Positions 51,133-59,215 of a stretch of DNA of 64,000 nt are shown here, piece after piece. Numbering within the stretch: position 1 is the first letter of the stretch; each line of letters starts with the position of its first letter. Position numbers and translations under genes: made by a program. Source of the stretch: Leucobacter chironomi DSM 19883 (GTDB taxonomy: Bacteria > Actinomycetota > Actinomycetes > Actinomycetales > Microbacteriaceae); NCBI RefSeq assembly GCF_000421845.1, contig NZ_ATXU01000001.1, positions 62,001 to 126,000 on the forward strand. Direction: 5' to 3'. A model generated the notes under the pieces. The model was not told the origin of the DNA. It did not search any database and was given only the letters and a program-made list of their open reading frames with translations.

Positions 51133-52151
51133 ACGACGCGCACAGCACTCCGCACTGCTGCGGGCCGGCGCGAGCCGAGGCGGCGGAAGGCTCCAAGCCC
51201 CCTGCACCGCTCAACCTGGAAGTGCGGCCTCTCGCTCCCGCCCCGGCCGGAGCGCACGAGATCGAGCAGTGCCGCATCCCGGCGGGCACCTTCACCATGG
51301 GCGACGCCTCCGGCGACGGCCTCGCCGCCGACGGCGAGCTCCCCCTCCACCGCGTCGAACTCGACGCCTTCGAAATCGATGCGACCCCGGTCACGAACGC
51401 GCAGTTCGCCCGCTTCGTCGAGCACACCGGGTACGTCACCGACGCCGAACGCACCGGTGCCTCCGCGGTCTTCCACCTGCTCGTCGCAGCCCCCACCGCC
51501 GACATCGCCGGCCCCATCGCCGGCACGCCCTGGTGGATCGGGGTGCGCGGCGCCGACTGGCGGCACCCCGGCGGCCGGGCCTCGTCGCTCGCCGGGCTCG
51601 ATCAGCACCCCGCCGTGCACGTCAGCTGGCACGACGCCCTCGCCTACTGCGCGTGGGCCGGGCGGCGCCTGCCCACCGAGGCCGAGTGGGAGCGCGCCGC
51701 CCGCGGCGGGCTCGCAGGGGCCACCTACCCCTGGGGCGACGACCCGATCGACGGCAGCGACGGCATCTGGCGCGCCAACGTGTGGCAGGGCGTCTTCCCC
51801 GCACACAACACCGCCGCCGATGGCTGGATCGGCACCGCGCCAGTGCGCTCCTTCGCCCCCAACGGCTACGGTCTCTGGCAGTCCGTCGGCAACGTCTGGG
51901 AGTGGTGCGCCGACCGCTTCGACCCCGACTACTACACCGTCGCCCCGCTCGCGAACCCGCGCGGGCCGGAAGGCGACGACCCGCTCGGCGGCGAGCGCCG
52001 CGGCGAGGGCGGCGGCGAGCGCCGGGTGCTGCGAGGCGGCAGCTACCTCTGCCACCCCTCGTACTGCAACCGCTACCGCAACTCGGCGCGCTCCAGCAAC
52101 ACCCCCGACTCCACGATGGGCAACGCCGGCTTCCGCACCGTCGCCGCCTGA
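51129..52151 (+). CDS. Formylglycine-generating enzyme (SUMF1/FGE family)
   Basis: 340 aa. Oxidises the Cys of the CSPAR motif in sulfatases to formylglycine using copper and O2. Key features: IPAGTFTMGDASGDG, LDAFEIDATPVTNAQFARFVEHTGYVTDAE, HPAVHVSWHDALAYCAWAGRRLPTEAEWERAAR, and the catalytic cysteine pair Cys308 and Cys313 in LCHPSYCNRYR. Having both cysteines marks a true aerobic FGE rather than a generic SUMF1-fold protein. GTG start overlapping the TetR stop. Serves sulfatases 39655 and 48011. Confidence 0.95.
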   Translation: MNDAHSTPHCCGPARAEAAEGSKPPAPLNLEVRPLAPAPAGAHEIEQCRIPAGTFTMGDASGDGLAADGELPLHRVELDAFEIDATPVTNAQFARFVEHTGYVTDAERTGASAVFHLLVAAPTADIAGPIAGTPWWIGVRGADWRHPGGRASSLAGLDQHPAVHVSWHDALAYCAWAGRRLPTEAEWERAARGGLAGATYPWGDDPIDGSDGIWRANVWQGVFPAHNTAADGWIGTAPVRSFAPNGYGLWQSVGNVWEWCADRFDPDYYTVAPLANPRGPEGDDPLGGERRGEGGGERRVLRGGSYLCHPSYCNRYRNSARSSNTPDSTMGNAGFRTVAA

Positions 52152-52193
52152 CACGGCCGGGCGCCGGGGCAGGAAGGGCGCCGGAAGGGCGAG

Positions 52194-52216
52194 GGCGCCG
52201 GGAGACTCCCGGCGCC
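52194..52216. terminator. Bidirectional terminator hairpin
   Basis: 11-bp perfect arms GGCGCCGGGAG / CTCCCGGCGCC around a single A, in the 71-bp convergent gap between FGE and SDR. Confidence 0.6.
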
Positions 52217-52222
52217 TCCCGC

Positions 52223-52987
52223 TCAGACCGCCGTCGTCAGGTAGCCGCCATCGACCGGCAGCACCGCGCCGTCGATGAACGACGCCGCATCCGAGGCGAG
52301 GAACGCGATCACCGCCGCCACCTCCGACGCCGCCCCGAACCGCGCGAGCGGCGTGCGCGACAGGATCCGCTCCTTCGCACGTGCATCCAGCCCGTCCGCG
52401 AGCGGCGTCTCGATCCACCCGGGCGCCACGCAGTTCACCCGGATGCCGTCACCGGCCCAGGCCTCCGCGAGCGACTTGGTGAGCTGCACCACGCCGCCCT
52501 TCGCCGCCGAATAGGCGACCCGCGAGCCACCCCCGAAGAACGCGAACATCGACGCGATCGTGATCACCGACCCGCCGGACGCTGCGAGCAGCGGACGCGT
52601 CAGCTCGGCGACGCGGTACACCGCGGCCAGCTGGATCGAGAGCACCGTGTTGAAGGCCTCCCACTCGAGCTCGCGCTCCCCCAGGCTGATACCCGCGGCC
52701 GGCACGAGCACGTCGAGCCTGTCGAACCCGGCGACCACGCCGCGCAATGCGGCATCGTCGGTGACGTCGACCTCGACCAGCTCGACATCGAGACCCGGCG
52801 AGACCCTCGCCCGCTCCGCGCCGAGCCCGGCCGCGACCACGCGCGCGCCGAGCCCCGCGAACGCCTCGGCGGCCGCCAGGCCGATGCCCGAGGTACCGCC
52901 CGTGATCAGCACGGTGCGGCCCTCGAACAGACCCGGCGCGAGAGCCGGAACCCCCGGCGACGCCACCGCGATCCGCCTAGCGCTCAC
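52223..52987 (-). CDS. Short-chain dehydrogenase/reductase (SDR)
   Basis: 254 aa. TGGTSGIG cofactor motif at about 30-37, catalytic IASMFAFFGGGSRVAYSAAKGG (Ser and YxxxK), C-terminal DAASFIDGAVLPVDGGY. The stretch between NAG position (VLVPAAGIS instead of NNAG) is slightly unusual. Overlaps the GMC oxidoreductase gene by 11 nt, so the pair is an operon; the GMC enzyme may make the carbonyl this SDR handles, or the two act in sequence. Confidence 0.88.
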   Translation of the reverse strand: MSARRIAVASPGVPALAPGLFEGRTVLITGGTSGIGLAAAEAFAGLGARVVAAGLGAERARVSPGLDVELVEVDVTDDAALRGVVAGFDRLDVLVPAAGISLGERELEWEAFNTVLSIQLAAVYRVAELTRPLLAASGGSVITIASMFAFFGGGSRVAYSAAKGGVVQLTKSLAEAWAGDGIRVNCVAPGWIETPLADGLDARAKERILSRTPLARFGAASEVAAVIAFLASDAASFIDGAVLPVDGGYLTTAV

Positions 52988-54566
52988 CGGCGAGCACGAA
53001 CTTCGCGCCCTGCTCGCCGATCAGCACCGCAGGAGCGTTCGTGTTGCCCGTCGTGACCCGGGGCATGACGGACGCGTCGATCACGCGCAGCCCGTCCACC
53101 CCGTGCACCGCGAGGCGCGGCGACACCACCGCCAGCTCATCGACGCCCATCTTGCAGGTGCCGACCTGGTGGTGGTACGTCGCCACCGTGTTGCGCACGT
53201 AGTCGATCAGATCATCGCCGTCGCCCACCTCGGGTCCCGGGTACACCTCGGTCGCACCCCAGCCGCCCTCGTCGGGCGCGGCGGCGAGCGCCGCCTGGCT
53301 GCCGATCCGCCGGCACTGCCGCACCGACGCCACCAGCGACTCCACATCGTGCTCGGCCGTGAGCGCCTGCGGGTCGATCACCAGCGGATCCTCCGGGTTC
53401 GGGCCCGACAGGCGGATCTCGCCCCGCGACTCCGGCGTCACGAGCCCCGCCATCAGCGAGAAGCCGTTGGCGCCCTTCGGCTCCAGGAAATCGCCGTACA
53501 TCGGCACCGAGAAGTTGATGGGCTGCGTATCCGGGCGATCCAGCTCCTCGCGGCTCTTCCAGAACAGGTGCGTCTGCGTCACCGACACGCCCTCGCGCGG
53601 CGGGTCGATCGGCTTCTCCGTGTCGAAGATCACGGGCGCGAGATAGTGGTCGTGCAGGTTCTTGCCCACACCGGGGAGGTCGACGCGGGGCTCGATCCCC
53701 GCCTCGCGCAGCTCATCGGCGGGGCCGATCCCGCTGCGCAGCAGCACCCGCGGCGAATCGATCGCGCCCGCCGCGAGGATCACCTCGTCGGCGAACAGCT
53801 CGCGCACCTCGCCGCCCTGCGCGAAACGCACCCCCACCACGCGCGGGCGCTCGCCCGCGGTGTCGTCGGCCCCGTCGTCGGAGAAGATCAGCTCGTGCAC
53901 GTGGCAGCCCACCTCGAGGGTGAGGCGATCCCGCACCGGCTTCACATACGCCATGTACGTGTTGAAGCGCTTGCCGTCGCGCACCGTGATCTGCTGCTGC
54001 GCGACGCCCTCGATCGATGCGCCGTTGTAGTCCGGGTTGTGCGGCAGACCCTCCTCGACCGCGGCGTCGATGATCGACTGCTGGATCGGCGACAGCTCGT
54101 ACTCGTCGGTGACGTCGAGCAGCCCCTCCGCGCCGTGCAGCGCCGGCTCCCCGCCGCCGCGGTAGTTCTCGATCGCGCGGTAGACGGGCAGCACGTCATC
54201 CCAGGACCAGCCGTCGTTGCCGAGCGAAGCCCAGTGGTCGAAATCCTGCGGCACGCACCGCACCCAGATCATCGCGTTCAGCGAGTGCGAGCCGCCCAGC
54301 ACCTTGCCGCGCGGCCAGTGCAGACGATGACCGTTCGCGCCCGGCTGCGGCGTCGTGTAGTAGTCCCAGTCGTCGGACGAGTGCCACAGCTCGCCCATGC
54401 GGCTGAGATCGTGGATCGCGGGGTTGGTGTCCTCCCCGCCCGCCTCGAGCAGGGTCACCTCGACCCCGGCATCGGCGAGCCGGCGGGCGACCACCGAGCC
54501 GGCCGATCCCGCGCCGACCACGATCGCGCTCTTCGGTGCGCGCGCAGATCCAGAATGCTCCGACAT
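52977..54566 (-). CDS. GMC-family FAD oxidoreductase (choline dehydrogenase-like)
   Basis: 529 aa. FAD motif IVVGAGSAGSVVARRLA at about 15-31, GMC signature PRGKVLGGSHSLNAMIWVR, second signature LAAGAIDSPRVLLRSGIGP, catalytic His pair region TYHHQVGTCKMG and C-terminal TTGNTNAPAVLIGEQGA. Oxidises a primary or secondary alcohol to a carbonyl. Divergent from the third MPKI-type TetR across 347 bp. Confidence 0.91.
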   Translation of the reverse strand: MSEHSGSARAPKSAIVVGAGSAGSVVARRLADAGVEVTLLEAGGEDTNPAIHDLSRMGELWHSSDDWDYYTTPQPGANGHRLHWPRGKVLGGSHSLNAMIWVRCVPQDFDHWASLGNDGWSWDDVLPVYRAIENYRGGGEPALHGAEGLLDVTDEYELSPIQQSIIDAAVEEGLPHNPDYNGASIEGVAQQQITVRDGKRFNTYMAYVKPVRDRLTLEVGCHVHELIFSDDGADDTAGERPRVVGVRFAQGGEVRELFADEVILAAGAIDSPRVLLRSGIGPADELREAGIEPRVDLPGVGKNLHDHYLAPVIFDTEKPIDPPREGVSVTQTHLFWKSREELDRPDTQPINFSVPMYGDFLEPKGANGFSLMAGLVTPESRGEIRLSGPNPEDPLVIDPQALTAEHDVESLVASVRQCRRIGSQAALAAAPDEGGWGATEVYPGPEVGDGDDLIDYVRNTVATYHHQVGTCKMGVDELAVVSPRLAVHGVDGLRVIDASVMPRVTTGNTNAPAVLIGEQGAKFVLAGER

Positions 54567-54913
54567 CAGAACTCCTCTCGCGTGCGGCTCCTTCGCCGCA
54601 CCCCGCTCAGCCTCCCATCAGCGGTGCCCCCGCGTCGAGAGCGGCCCCGGAGTCGTGCTCGGAGGCGCAAGCCCCCTGCCGCTCCGGTCAATCGACGGTT
54701 CAGGGCGGGCGCGCCCCGGCCGAGAGCACCGAAAGGCGAGAAACGCAGCCCGGGCCGCGGATTCCCATGCGTTTTTCGCCTTTCGAGCGAAGGGCGGGCG
54801 CAGGAGTGCACGCGCAGGAGGGCGGATCGCCGGGACGCGGTGCGTCTCGGGGTGCTCGGCAGTTTTTCGTCTACACTGGAGGAGAAAGCCAACGCTTGCC
54901 GGAGGATGCCTCA
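54567..54913. promoter_or_regulatory. Divergent promoter region with long hairpin, GMC / TetR
   Basis: 347 bp without a credible gene. It holds a palindrome at 54730-54785 and an AT-rich stretch at 54860-54875 (CAGTTTTTCGTCTAC) just upstream of the TetR ribosome site GGAGGA. A TCTAC half-site (54870-54874) matches half of the site shared by the regulon at 58927-63780. Confidence 0.4.
54730..54785. repeat. Palindrome family B (18-bp arms)
   Basis: CGAAAGGCGAG-AAACGCA (54730-54747) pairs with TGCGTTT-TTCGCCTTTCG (54768-54785) with one mismatch around a 20-nt spacer. A degenerate relative starting CGAAAGGCGAGTTTCGCA lies at 17039-17089. It is in a divergent gap, so it is a dispersed repeat or regulatory element rather than a terminator. 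Confidence 0.6.
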
Positions 54914-55504
54914 ATGCCGAAGATCATCGACCACGATCAGCGCCGCAAGGAGATCGTCGACGTCACCTGGCAGCTCATCGTGGAGGGCGGCATCGAAGCG
55001 GCCACCATGCGCGAGATCGCCGCTCGGGCCGGCTTCGCGAACGGCGCCCTCAAGCACTACTTCTCGGGCAAGGACGCCATCATCGAGGGCGCGTACGAGC
55101 GCTCGCTGTCACGCATCCAGGGCCGCCTCGCAGCGCACGTCGAGGGCAAGCGCGGCATCGAGGCGCTCGAGATGTCGATGCGCTACACGCTGCCCACCAA
55201 TGAGGACGCCACCGCGGCGCGCGTGCTGCTCTCGTTCTGGGAGCGGTGCGCGTTCAGCAGCGAGATCGACCACGACTACGGCGAGCATCTCACCAGCTGG
55301 AAGGCCGGATACCTGCAGTACCTGCGCGAGGGACGCGAAGACGGCGACATCGTCACCGAGACGCCCGACGAGCAGCTCGTCAGCGAGATCGTGCTCATGA
55401 ACATCGGCGCCACGGTCACCCGGGTCGTGAGCCCGGAGCATCTCAACAGCGCCGTGCTCGACGCCCAGGTCACCGACTTCGTCGCGCGCCTGCGCCGCCC
55501 CTGA
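54914..55504 (+). CDS. TetR-family regulator, MPKIIDHD subfamily (GMC locus)
   Basis: 196 aa, ATG at 54914 after GGAGGA. MPKIIDHDQRRKEIVDVTW, HTH GIEAATMREIAARAGFANGALKHYFSGKDAII, BetI-like C-domain. Third paralogue of the regulators at 45690 and 50452. Divergent from the GMC/SDR operon and convergent with the phosphotriesterase gene. Confidence 0.9.
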   Translation: MPKIIDHDQRRKEIVDVTWQLIVEGGIEAATMREIAARAGFANGALKHYFSGKDAIIEGAYERSLSRIQGRLAAHVEGKRGIEALEMSMRYTLPTNEDATAARVLLSFWERCAFSSEIDHDYGEHLTSWKAGYLQYLREGREDGDIVTETPDEQLVSEIVLMNIGATVTRVVSPEHLNSAVLDAQVTDFVARLRRP

Positions 55505-55560
55505 CGCCCTGCGACGCCCTGGCGACCCGGGGCGCGACCCGGGCTTCCTGCGCTCCGGCC

Positions 55561-56697
55561 TCAGCGCCCCCGCGGCGCCCGGAAGGCGAGCACCCGCGCC
55601 GGGTTCTCCACCATGATGCGGTCGATCGTCTCGGGCGCGACGCCGAACTCGGCGAGCACCGGCAGGAAGTGATCCATCACGTAGCCGTAGCCGTGCCCGC
55701 CGTAGCGCCGCAGCTGCACGCGCTGGCACACGTCGCCGCCCAGCACGAGCTGCGACCCCCAGCCGTCGGCGACGAGCTCGGCGAAGCCGCGCGCCACCGG
55801 GCGATCGGTGAACGGGAAGAGCGTGCCCCACGGGCTGCCCGTCGTGCCCAGGAAGTCGGCCTCGACGGCGACGCCCCTGGAGAGCAGACGGCGCGCGAGG
55901 TCCATGTCGTCTGCGATGGTGCCCGCGTGCCCGAAGACGACGGAGCGCGGATCCGCCCCCTCCTCCTCGAGCGCGTCGAGCACCCGCAGCTTCGCCTCGC
56001 CCCAGCCGCCCATGTGCAGGGTGATCGGGGCGCCGGTGATCGCGGAGGCGCGGCCCGCGGCCCGCACGCTGCGCATCTCCTGGGGATCGACGGGGTCGCC
56101 CTCGGCGCCCACCTCCCCGATGATGCCCGAGCGGATCGCGGCCCCAGAGGCCGCGGCGCCCGGGCTCGCGCCGTCGACACCGGTCACGATGTCGCGCACG
56201 ATCTCGGCGGTGAGCTCGTCGAGGCTGCGCTCGGCGAAGCCGACAGGGTGCAGGTCTTTCTGATACCAGCCGGCCCCCATCACGATGTGCAGGCCCGATG
56301 CGCGGCTGAGCCTCGCGAGCGCCCGCGCGTCGCGGCCGACGCCGCTGGGGGTCACCTCCACCATGGTGCCGCCACCCTGGCGCGCGAAGTCGCCCACTTC
56401 GTCGAGGGCGGTGTCGAAGTCGCCGAGCACGTCGTTGTCGACGTTCGGGCGGCCGCGGCGCACGGCGGCGAGCGCGTCGAGGGTGAGCGGATCCCGAGCC
56501 GCCGCGTCCCACTCCCCCGGACGGGGGTTCGCGGTGTGCGCGGGGCGCCTGATGTCGAGGAAGATGTGCTCGTGCATGAGGGTGGGGCCGAGCTGCTCGG
56601 GGCGCACCGGGCCGAGCACGGTCTGCACCAGCCCTTCGAGGTTCGGGATCTCGAGCCCGTCGAGCGCGGGCGCCGCCTGCGTGGTGCGATCCGTCAT
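55561..56697 (-). CDS. Phosphotriesterase-family metal hydrolase (lactonase-like)
   Basis: 378 aa TIM-barrel amidohydrolase. Metal ligands: HxH at His42/His44 (LMHEHIF), the bridging-residue strand GIIGEVGAEG with Glu in place of the carboxylated Lys (as in PHP-type members), ITLHMGG, VVFGHAG and LGGDVC. C-terminal GYGYVMDHFLPVL, then MVENPARVLAF, is family-typical. Physiological activity of such proteins is often lactone hydrolysis, not organophosphate cleavage. ATG at 56697 overlaps the upstream gene stop by 4 nt; the longer reading is non-protein sequence. Coupled to an inactive-looking paralogue. Confidence 0.88.
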   Translation of the reverse strand: MTDRTTQAAPALDGLEIPNLEGLVQTVLGPVRPEQLGPTLMHEHIFLDIRRPAHTANPRPGEWDAAARDPLTLDALAAVRRGRPNVDNDVLGDFDTALDEVGDFARQGGGTMVEVTPSGVGRDARALARLSRASGLHIVMGAGWYQKDLHPVGFAERSLDELTAEIVRDIVTGVDGASPGAAASGAAIRSGIIGEVGAEGDPVDPQEMRSVRAAGRASAITGAPITLHMGGWGEAKLRVLDALEEEGADPRSVVFGHAGTIADDMDLARRLLSRGVAVEADFLGTTGSPWGTLFPFTDRPVARGFAELVADGWGSQLVLGGDVCQRVQLRRYGGHGYGYVMDHFLPVLAEFGVAPETIDRIMVENPARVLAFRAPRGR

Positions 56698-57842
56698 TCC
56701 CCTGCTCCCTCGTTCGTGGTGCGTGCGAGCATCCGGGCCGCGTTGCCGCCGCCGACCGCGCTCACGACTGCGTCGTCGGCTCCCAGCATGCGCAGGTAGG
56801 GCAGGAACTGCGTCGCCGCGAACTCGAGTCCGTTGCCGCCGAAGGCCGTGAGCCGGTGCTTGTTGCGGATCCCGCTGCTGAGCACGATGCGGTTCGCCGC
56901 GCCGCGCTCGGCGGCCCGCAGGATCGCGACGGCGATGTCGTGGTCGGAGACGACGGTGCGCACGTTCGGGATGCGCCCGAGGTCGTCGAAGCAGACCGTC
57001 GGGCCGAGATCGAGGAGTGCGTCGAGACGGTGGAGGTCGGCTCCGTCGCCCCGGTCGCTCGCGATGAGGCCGGCGGCCCCGGTGAGGATCACGCGCGAGC
57101 GGTCGAGCCCGGCCGCGTCGACGGCGCGGAGCGCCCGTGCGAGCACGGCGAAGCGCTCGGCGCCGTCCGCGGGCGCCGGTGCGACGGCCCACGGGTCGGC
57201 TGCGGGCGCGAGCACGAGGCTCACCCCTCCGGCATGGGCGGCGGCTGCGGCGGATCGGATCGCCGCGCAGGCGCGATCCTGCTGCGCGTCCGGGGCGTCG
57301 ACGCCCGGCAGCGGGATCGCGCCGACGATCCCCGCGGGGTGCTCATCGGCGGAGAGCTCGGCCGCGATGCGGGCGGCCGCGACCTCGGGATCCGGATCGC
57401 CATCGGAGCCGGCGTCGGCGCCGCTAGCGCCGTTGGTACCGCCGGTACCGCCGGTGCCCTCGGCACCGTTGGCACCCCGCACGATGGCGATCCCGCTCGC
57501 CCGGCTCAGGCACGCGAGCGCGCCCGGGCGGGCTGTCGACCCGTGCCCGGCGAGCGCGATGAGCAGCGGCACCGGCCCCTCGCCCACGGCGGCCGCGAGC
57601 GCGTCGAGCGCGGCCTCGGCATCGGGCGCCGCGAGCGTTCGGTCATCGGTGTTGACCGCTCCCAGCATGAGCCGGCCCAGCGCCGGCATGTCGACGGGGC
57701 TGCGCTCGAACTCGGCGTCGCCGGCGGGGACCCCGGCGTTGCCGCGTCGCTCCGCAGGGGCGCAGAGCAGGGTTTCGGCGGCGAGCACGAGCCCCGCGGA
57801 GCTCGCCTCGACGGGCGCCAGCACGGTCTCGATGACGGGCAT
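56694..57842 (-). CDS. Degenerate phosphotriesterase paralogue lacking metal ligands
   Basis: 382 aa, not recognisable at first sight. It aligns along its length with the downstream phosphotriesterase: ETVLAPV matches QTVLGPV, and FGGNGLEFAATQFLPYLRMLG..GGGNAARMLA matches YGGHGYGYVMDHFLPVLAEFG..VENPARVLA. Every metal position is changed: HEH is AAET, LHMGG is LAPAA, GHAG is GAAG, LGGD is LSSG. It contains a Gly/Thr/Asp-rich insert at about residues 125-150. The 4-nt overlap suggests equimolar synthesis. A structural partner or regulatory subunit is my inference; a decaying gene is the alternative, but the open frame of 382 codons argues against that. Confidence 0.65.
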   Translation of the reverse strand: MPVIETVLAPVEASSAGLVLAAETLLCAPAERRGNAGVPAGDAEFERSPVDMPALGRLMLGAVNTDDRTLAAPDAEAALDALAAAVGEGPVPLLIALAGHGSTARPGALACLSRASGIAIVRGANGAEGTGGTGGTNGASGADAGSDGDPDPEVAAARIAAELSADEHPAGIVGAIPLPGVDAPDAQQDRACAAIRSAAAAAHAGGVSLVLAPAADPWAVAPAPADGAERFAVLARALRAVDAAGLDRSRVILTGAAGLIASDRGDGADLHRLDALLDLGPTVCFDDLGRIPNVRTVVSDHDIAVAILRAAERGAANRIVLSSGIRNKHRLTAFGGNGLEFAATQFLPYLRMLGADDAVVSAVGGGNAARMLARTTNEGAGE

Positions 57843-57890
57843 TCTGCGATCCTCCAGTGATCATCGCCGCGACCCGGCCGGGCCCGGCGC

Positions 57891-57940
57891 GAGGCGGGGT
57901 GCCACGGCTCCGACGCGTCGGAGCCGTGGCACCCCGCCTC
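57891..57940. terminator. Uninterrupted 50-bp perfect palindrome
   Basis: 25-bp arms 57891-57915 and 57916-57940 are exact reverse complements with no spacer; core GGTGCCACGGCTCCGACG. It lies 12 bases after the methyltransferase-like stop and before the phosphotriesterase pair, which is transcribed in the same direction. Strong terminator or attenuator separating the two units. Confidence 0.75.
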
Positions 57941-57951
57941 TGCGGGCGCTG

Positions 57952-58926
57952 TTAGACCGCGGTCGCGACGAGCACGCGCGGGCTGCCGGGCAGCGCGACC
58001 AGGCGGTCGAACTTCCAGCCGCTCTCGGCCAGCCAGCCCTCGACCTGCGCGATCGGGTAGACGACCGTGCCGTCGATGTTGAAGTACTCGCCGGCGTGCA
58101 GCGCGTCGATGGGGCGCTGCGTCTCGTCCTCGTCGAGGAAGAAGTCGAGCAGCATGAGCGTGGCGCCGTCTGCTGCGGCGCCGCGGGAGGCACGCAGGAT
58201 GGCCTGGTTCTGCGCCTCGTCGAAGCGGTGCAGCACGTGGGTGAGCAGCACGAGATCGTGCTCGCCGCCGGGCTCGGTCGACTCGGTCGGCCCCTCTTCG
58301 AGCGCGATGCGGTCGGAGACGCCCGCCTCCTCGGCGGCCTGGGCGATGCCGTCGGTGAAGCCGGGCGCGTAGACGAAGCGGGTGGTGAGCTCGGGGTTCT
58401 GCTGCATGGCGGCCACCGAGAAGCCGGCGGCGAGCCCGCCGAAGTCGAGGGCGTTGCGGTACTGCGAGAAGTCGAAGGCCTCGCCGAACTGCTCGGCGTG
58501 CAGCGCGTTGTAGGTCATCACGCCGGCCATGAAGTCGCCCCAGCCGGCCTCGTCGAGGTCGAGGGTGCCCGCCTCGTCGGAGTCGACGGTCTTCTCGTAG
58601 CCGAGCCACTGCTTGTAGCTGATGTCTCCGAGGAAGGCGATGAAGGGGGTGAGGTCGATCTCGCCCTTGCCCGAGAGGTACTTCTCGGCGTCGGCCTCGA
58701 GCGAGTAGACGCCGTTCTCGCGGCGCAGCAGGCCGAGGCTGTTCATCGCGTCGGCGAGGGTGCGCACCTGGCGCTCGGAGTGCTGCGTTGCGGCGGCGAG
58801 CTCGGAGAGGTTCTTGGGGCCTTCGGCGAGCGCCTTGAAGAGGCCGATGCGGGCGGCGTTGTCGAGCTGCTTCGCGCCCATGAAGCCGATAGCGATGTCG
58901 ACGATGCGGGTGGGGGTTGCGGTCAT
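57952..58926 (-). CDS. SAM-dependent O-methyltransferase-like protein
   Basis: 324 aa. The N-terminal winged-helix dimerisation domain (about 1-90) reads FMGAKQLDNAARIGLFKALAEGPKNLSELAAATQHSERQVRTLADAMNSLGLL. The C-terminal Rossmann domain includes the SAM loop region ALDFGGLAAGFSVAAMQQNP and LVLLTHVLHRFDEAQNQAILR. The glycine loop is less canonical (DFGGLAAG rather than DxGxGxG), so catalysis should be treated with some caution. Family members methylate phenolic or enolic hydroxyls. Its promoter carries the TCTAC-N4-GTAGA site shared with genes to the right. Confidence 0.82.
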   Translation of the reverse strand: MTATPTRIVDIAIGFMGAKQLDNAARIGLFKALAEGPKNLSELAAATQHSERQVRTLADAMNSLGLLRRENGVYSLEADAEKYLSGKGEIDLTPFIAFLGDISYKQWLGYEKTVDSDEAGTLDLDEAGWGDFMAGVMTYNALHAEQFGEAFDFSQYRNALDFGGLAAGFSVAAMQQNPELTTRFVYAPGFTDGIAQAAEEAGVSDRIALEEGPTESTEPGGEHDLVLLTHVLHRFDEAQNQAILRASRGAAADGATLMLLDFFLDEDETQRPIDALHAGEYFNIDGTVVYPIAQVEGWLAESGWKFDRLVALPGSPRVLVATAV

Positions 58927-59002
58927 GCGAGTCGTTCCTTACGATTCAGGGCCGCCCCGGTCGAACGGGACGACGGTGTCCGTGGTGTGGCCTGCCGGAA
59001 AC

Positions 59003-59016
59003 TCTACATACGTAGA
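59003..59016. promoter_or_regulatory. Shared operator, site 1 (TCTAC-ATAC-GTAGA)
   Basis: Perfect 5-4-5 inverted repeat 77 bp upstream of the methyltransferase-like start, in the AT-rich divergent gap. One of four related sites in the last 6 kb. Confidence 0.7.
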
Positions 59017-59048
59017 CATAAAAAGTCCAGCGGTGCGTAAGTTTATTT

Positions 59049-59062
59049 TCTACTAACATAGA
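59049..59062. promoter_or_regulatory. Shared operator, site 2 (TCTAC-TAAC-ATAGA)
   Basis: 4 of 5 paired positions of the dyad, embedded in an A/T-rich tract (TTATTTTCTAC ... ATAGAAAAATA) that extends the symmetry. 46 bp from site 1, on the alpha/beta hydrolase side. Confidence 0.6.
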
Positions 59063-59215
59063 AAAATAGAGATGGCGGATCAGGCCGCTCGCCCTCCCGG
59101 GCCGCGCAGGCGGCGCCGGGCAGAGCCGATCGCGGCCCGCGCTCCGAGCGAGCATCCAGCCGCCTCACCGAATCCCGTCCCACCGTTTCACCGTTTCACC
59201 GTCGAAAGGTCGATC

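Noticed and set aside
52560-55400. 946-codon + strand frame
   Set aside because: Antisense of the GMC and SDR genes continuing out of frame through the TetR gene; no recognisable domain.
55561-56697. Organophosphate-degrading phosphotriesterase
   Set aside because: Glu replaces the bridging Lys and the context is catabolic; lactonase or related activity is more typical. No sequence feature supports organophosphate specificity.
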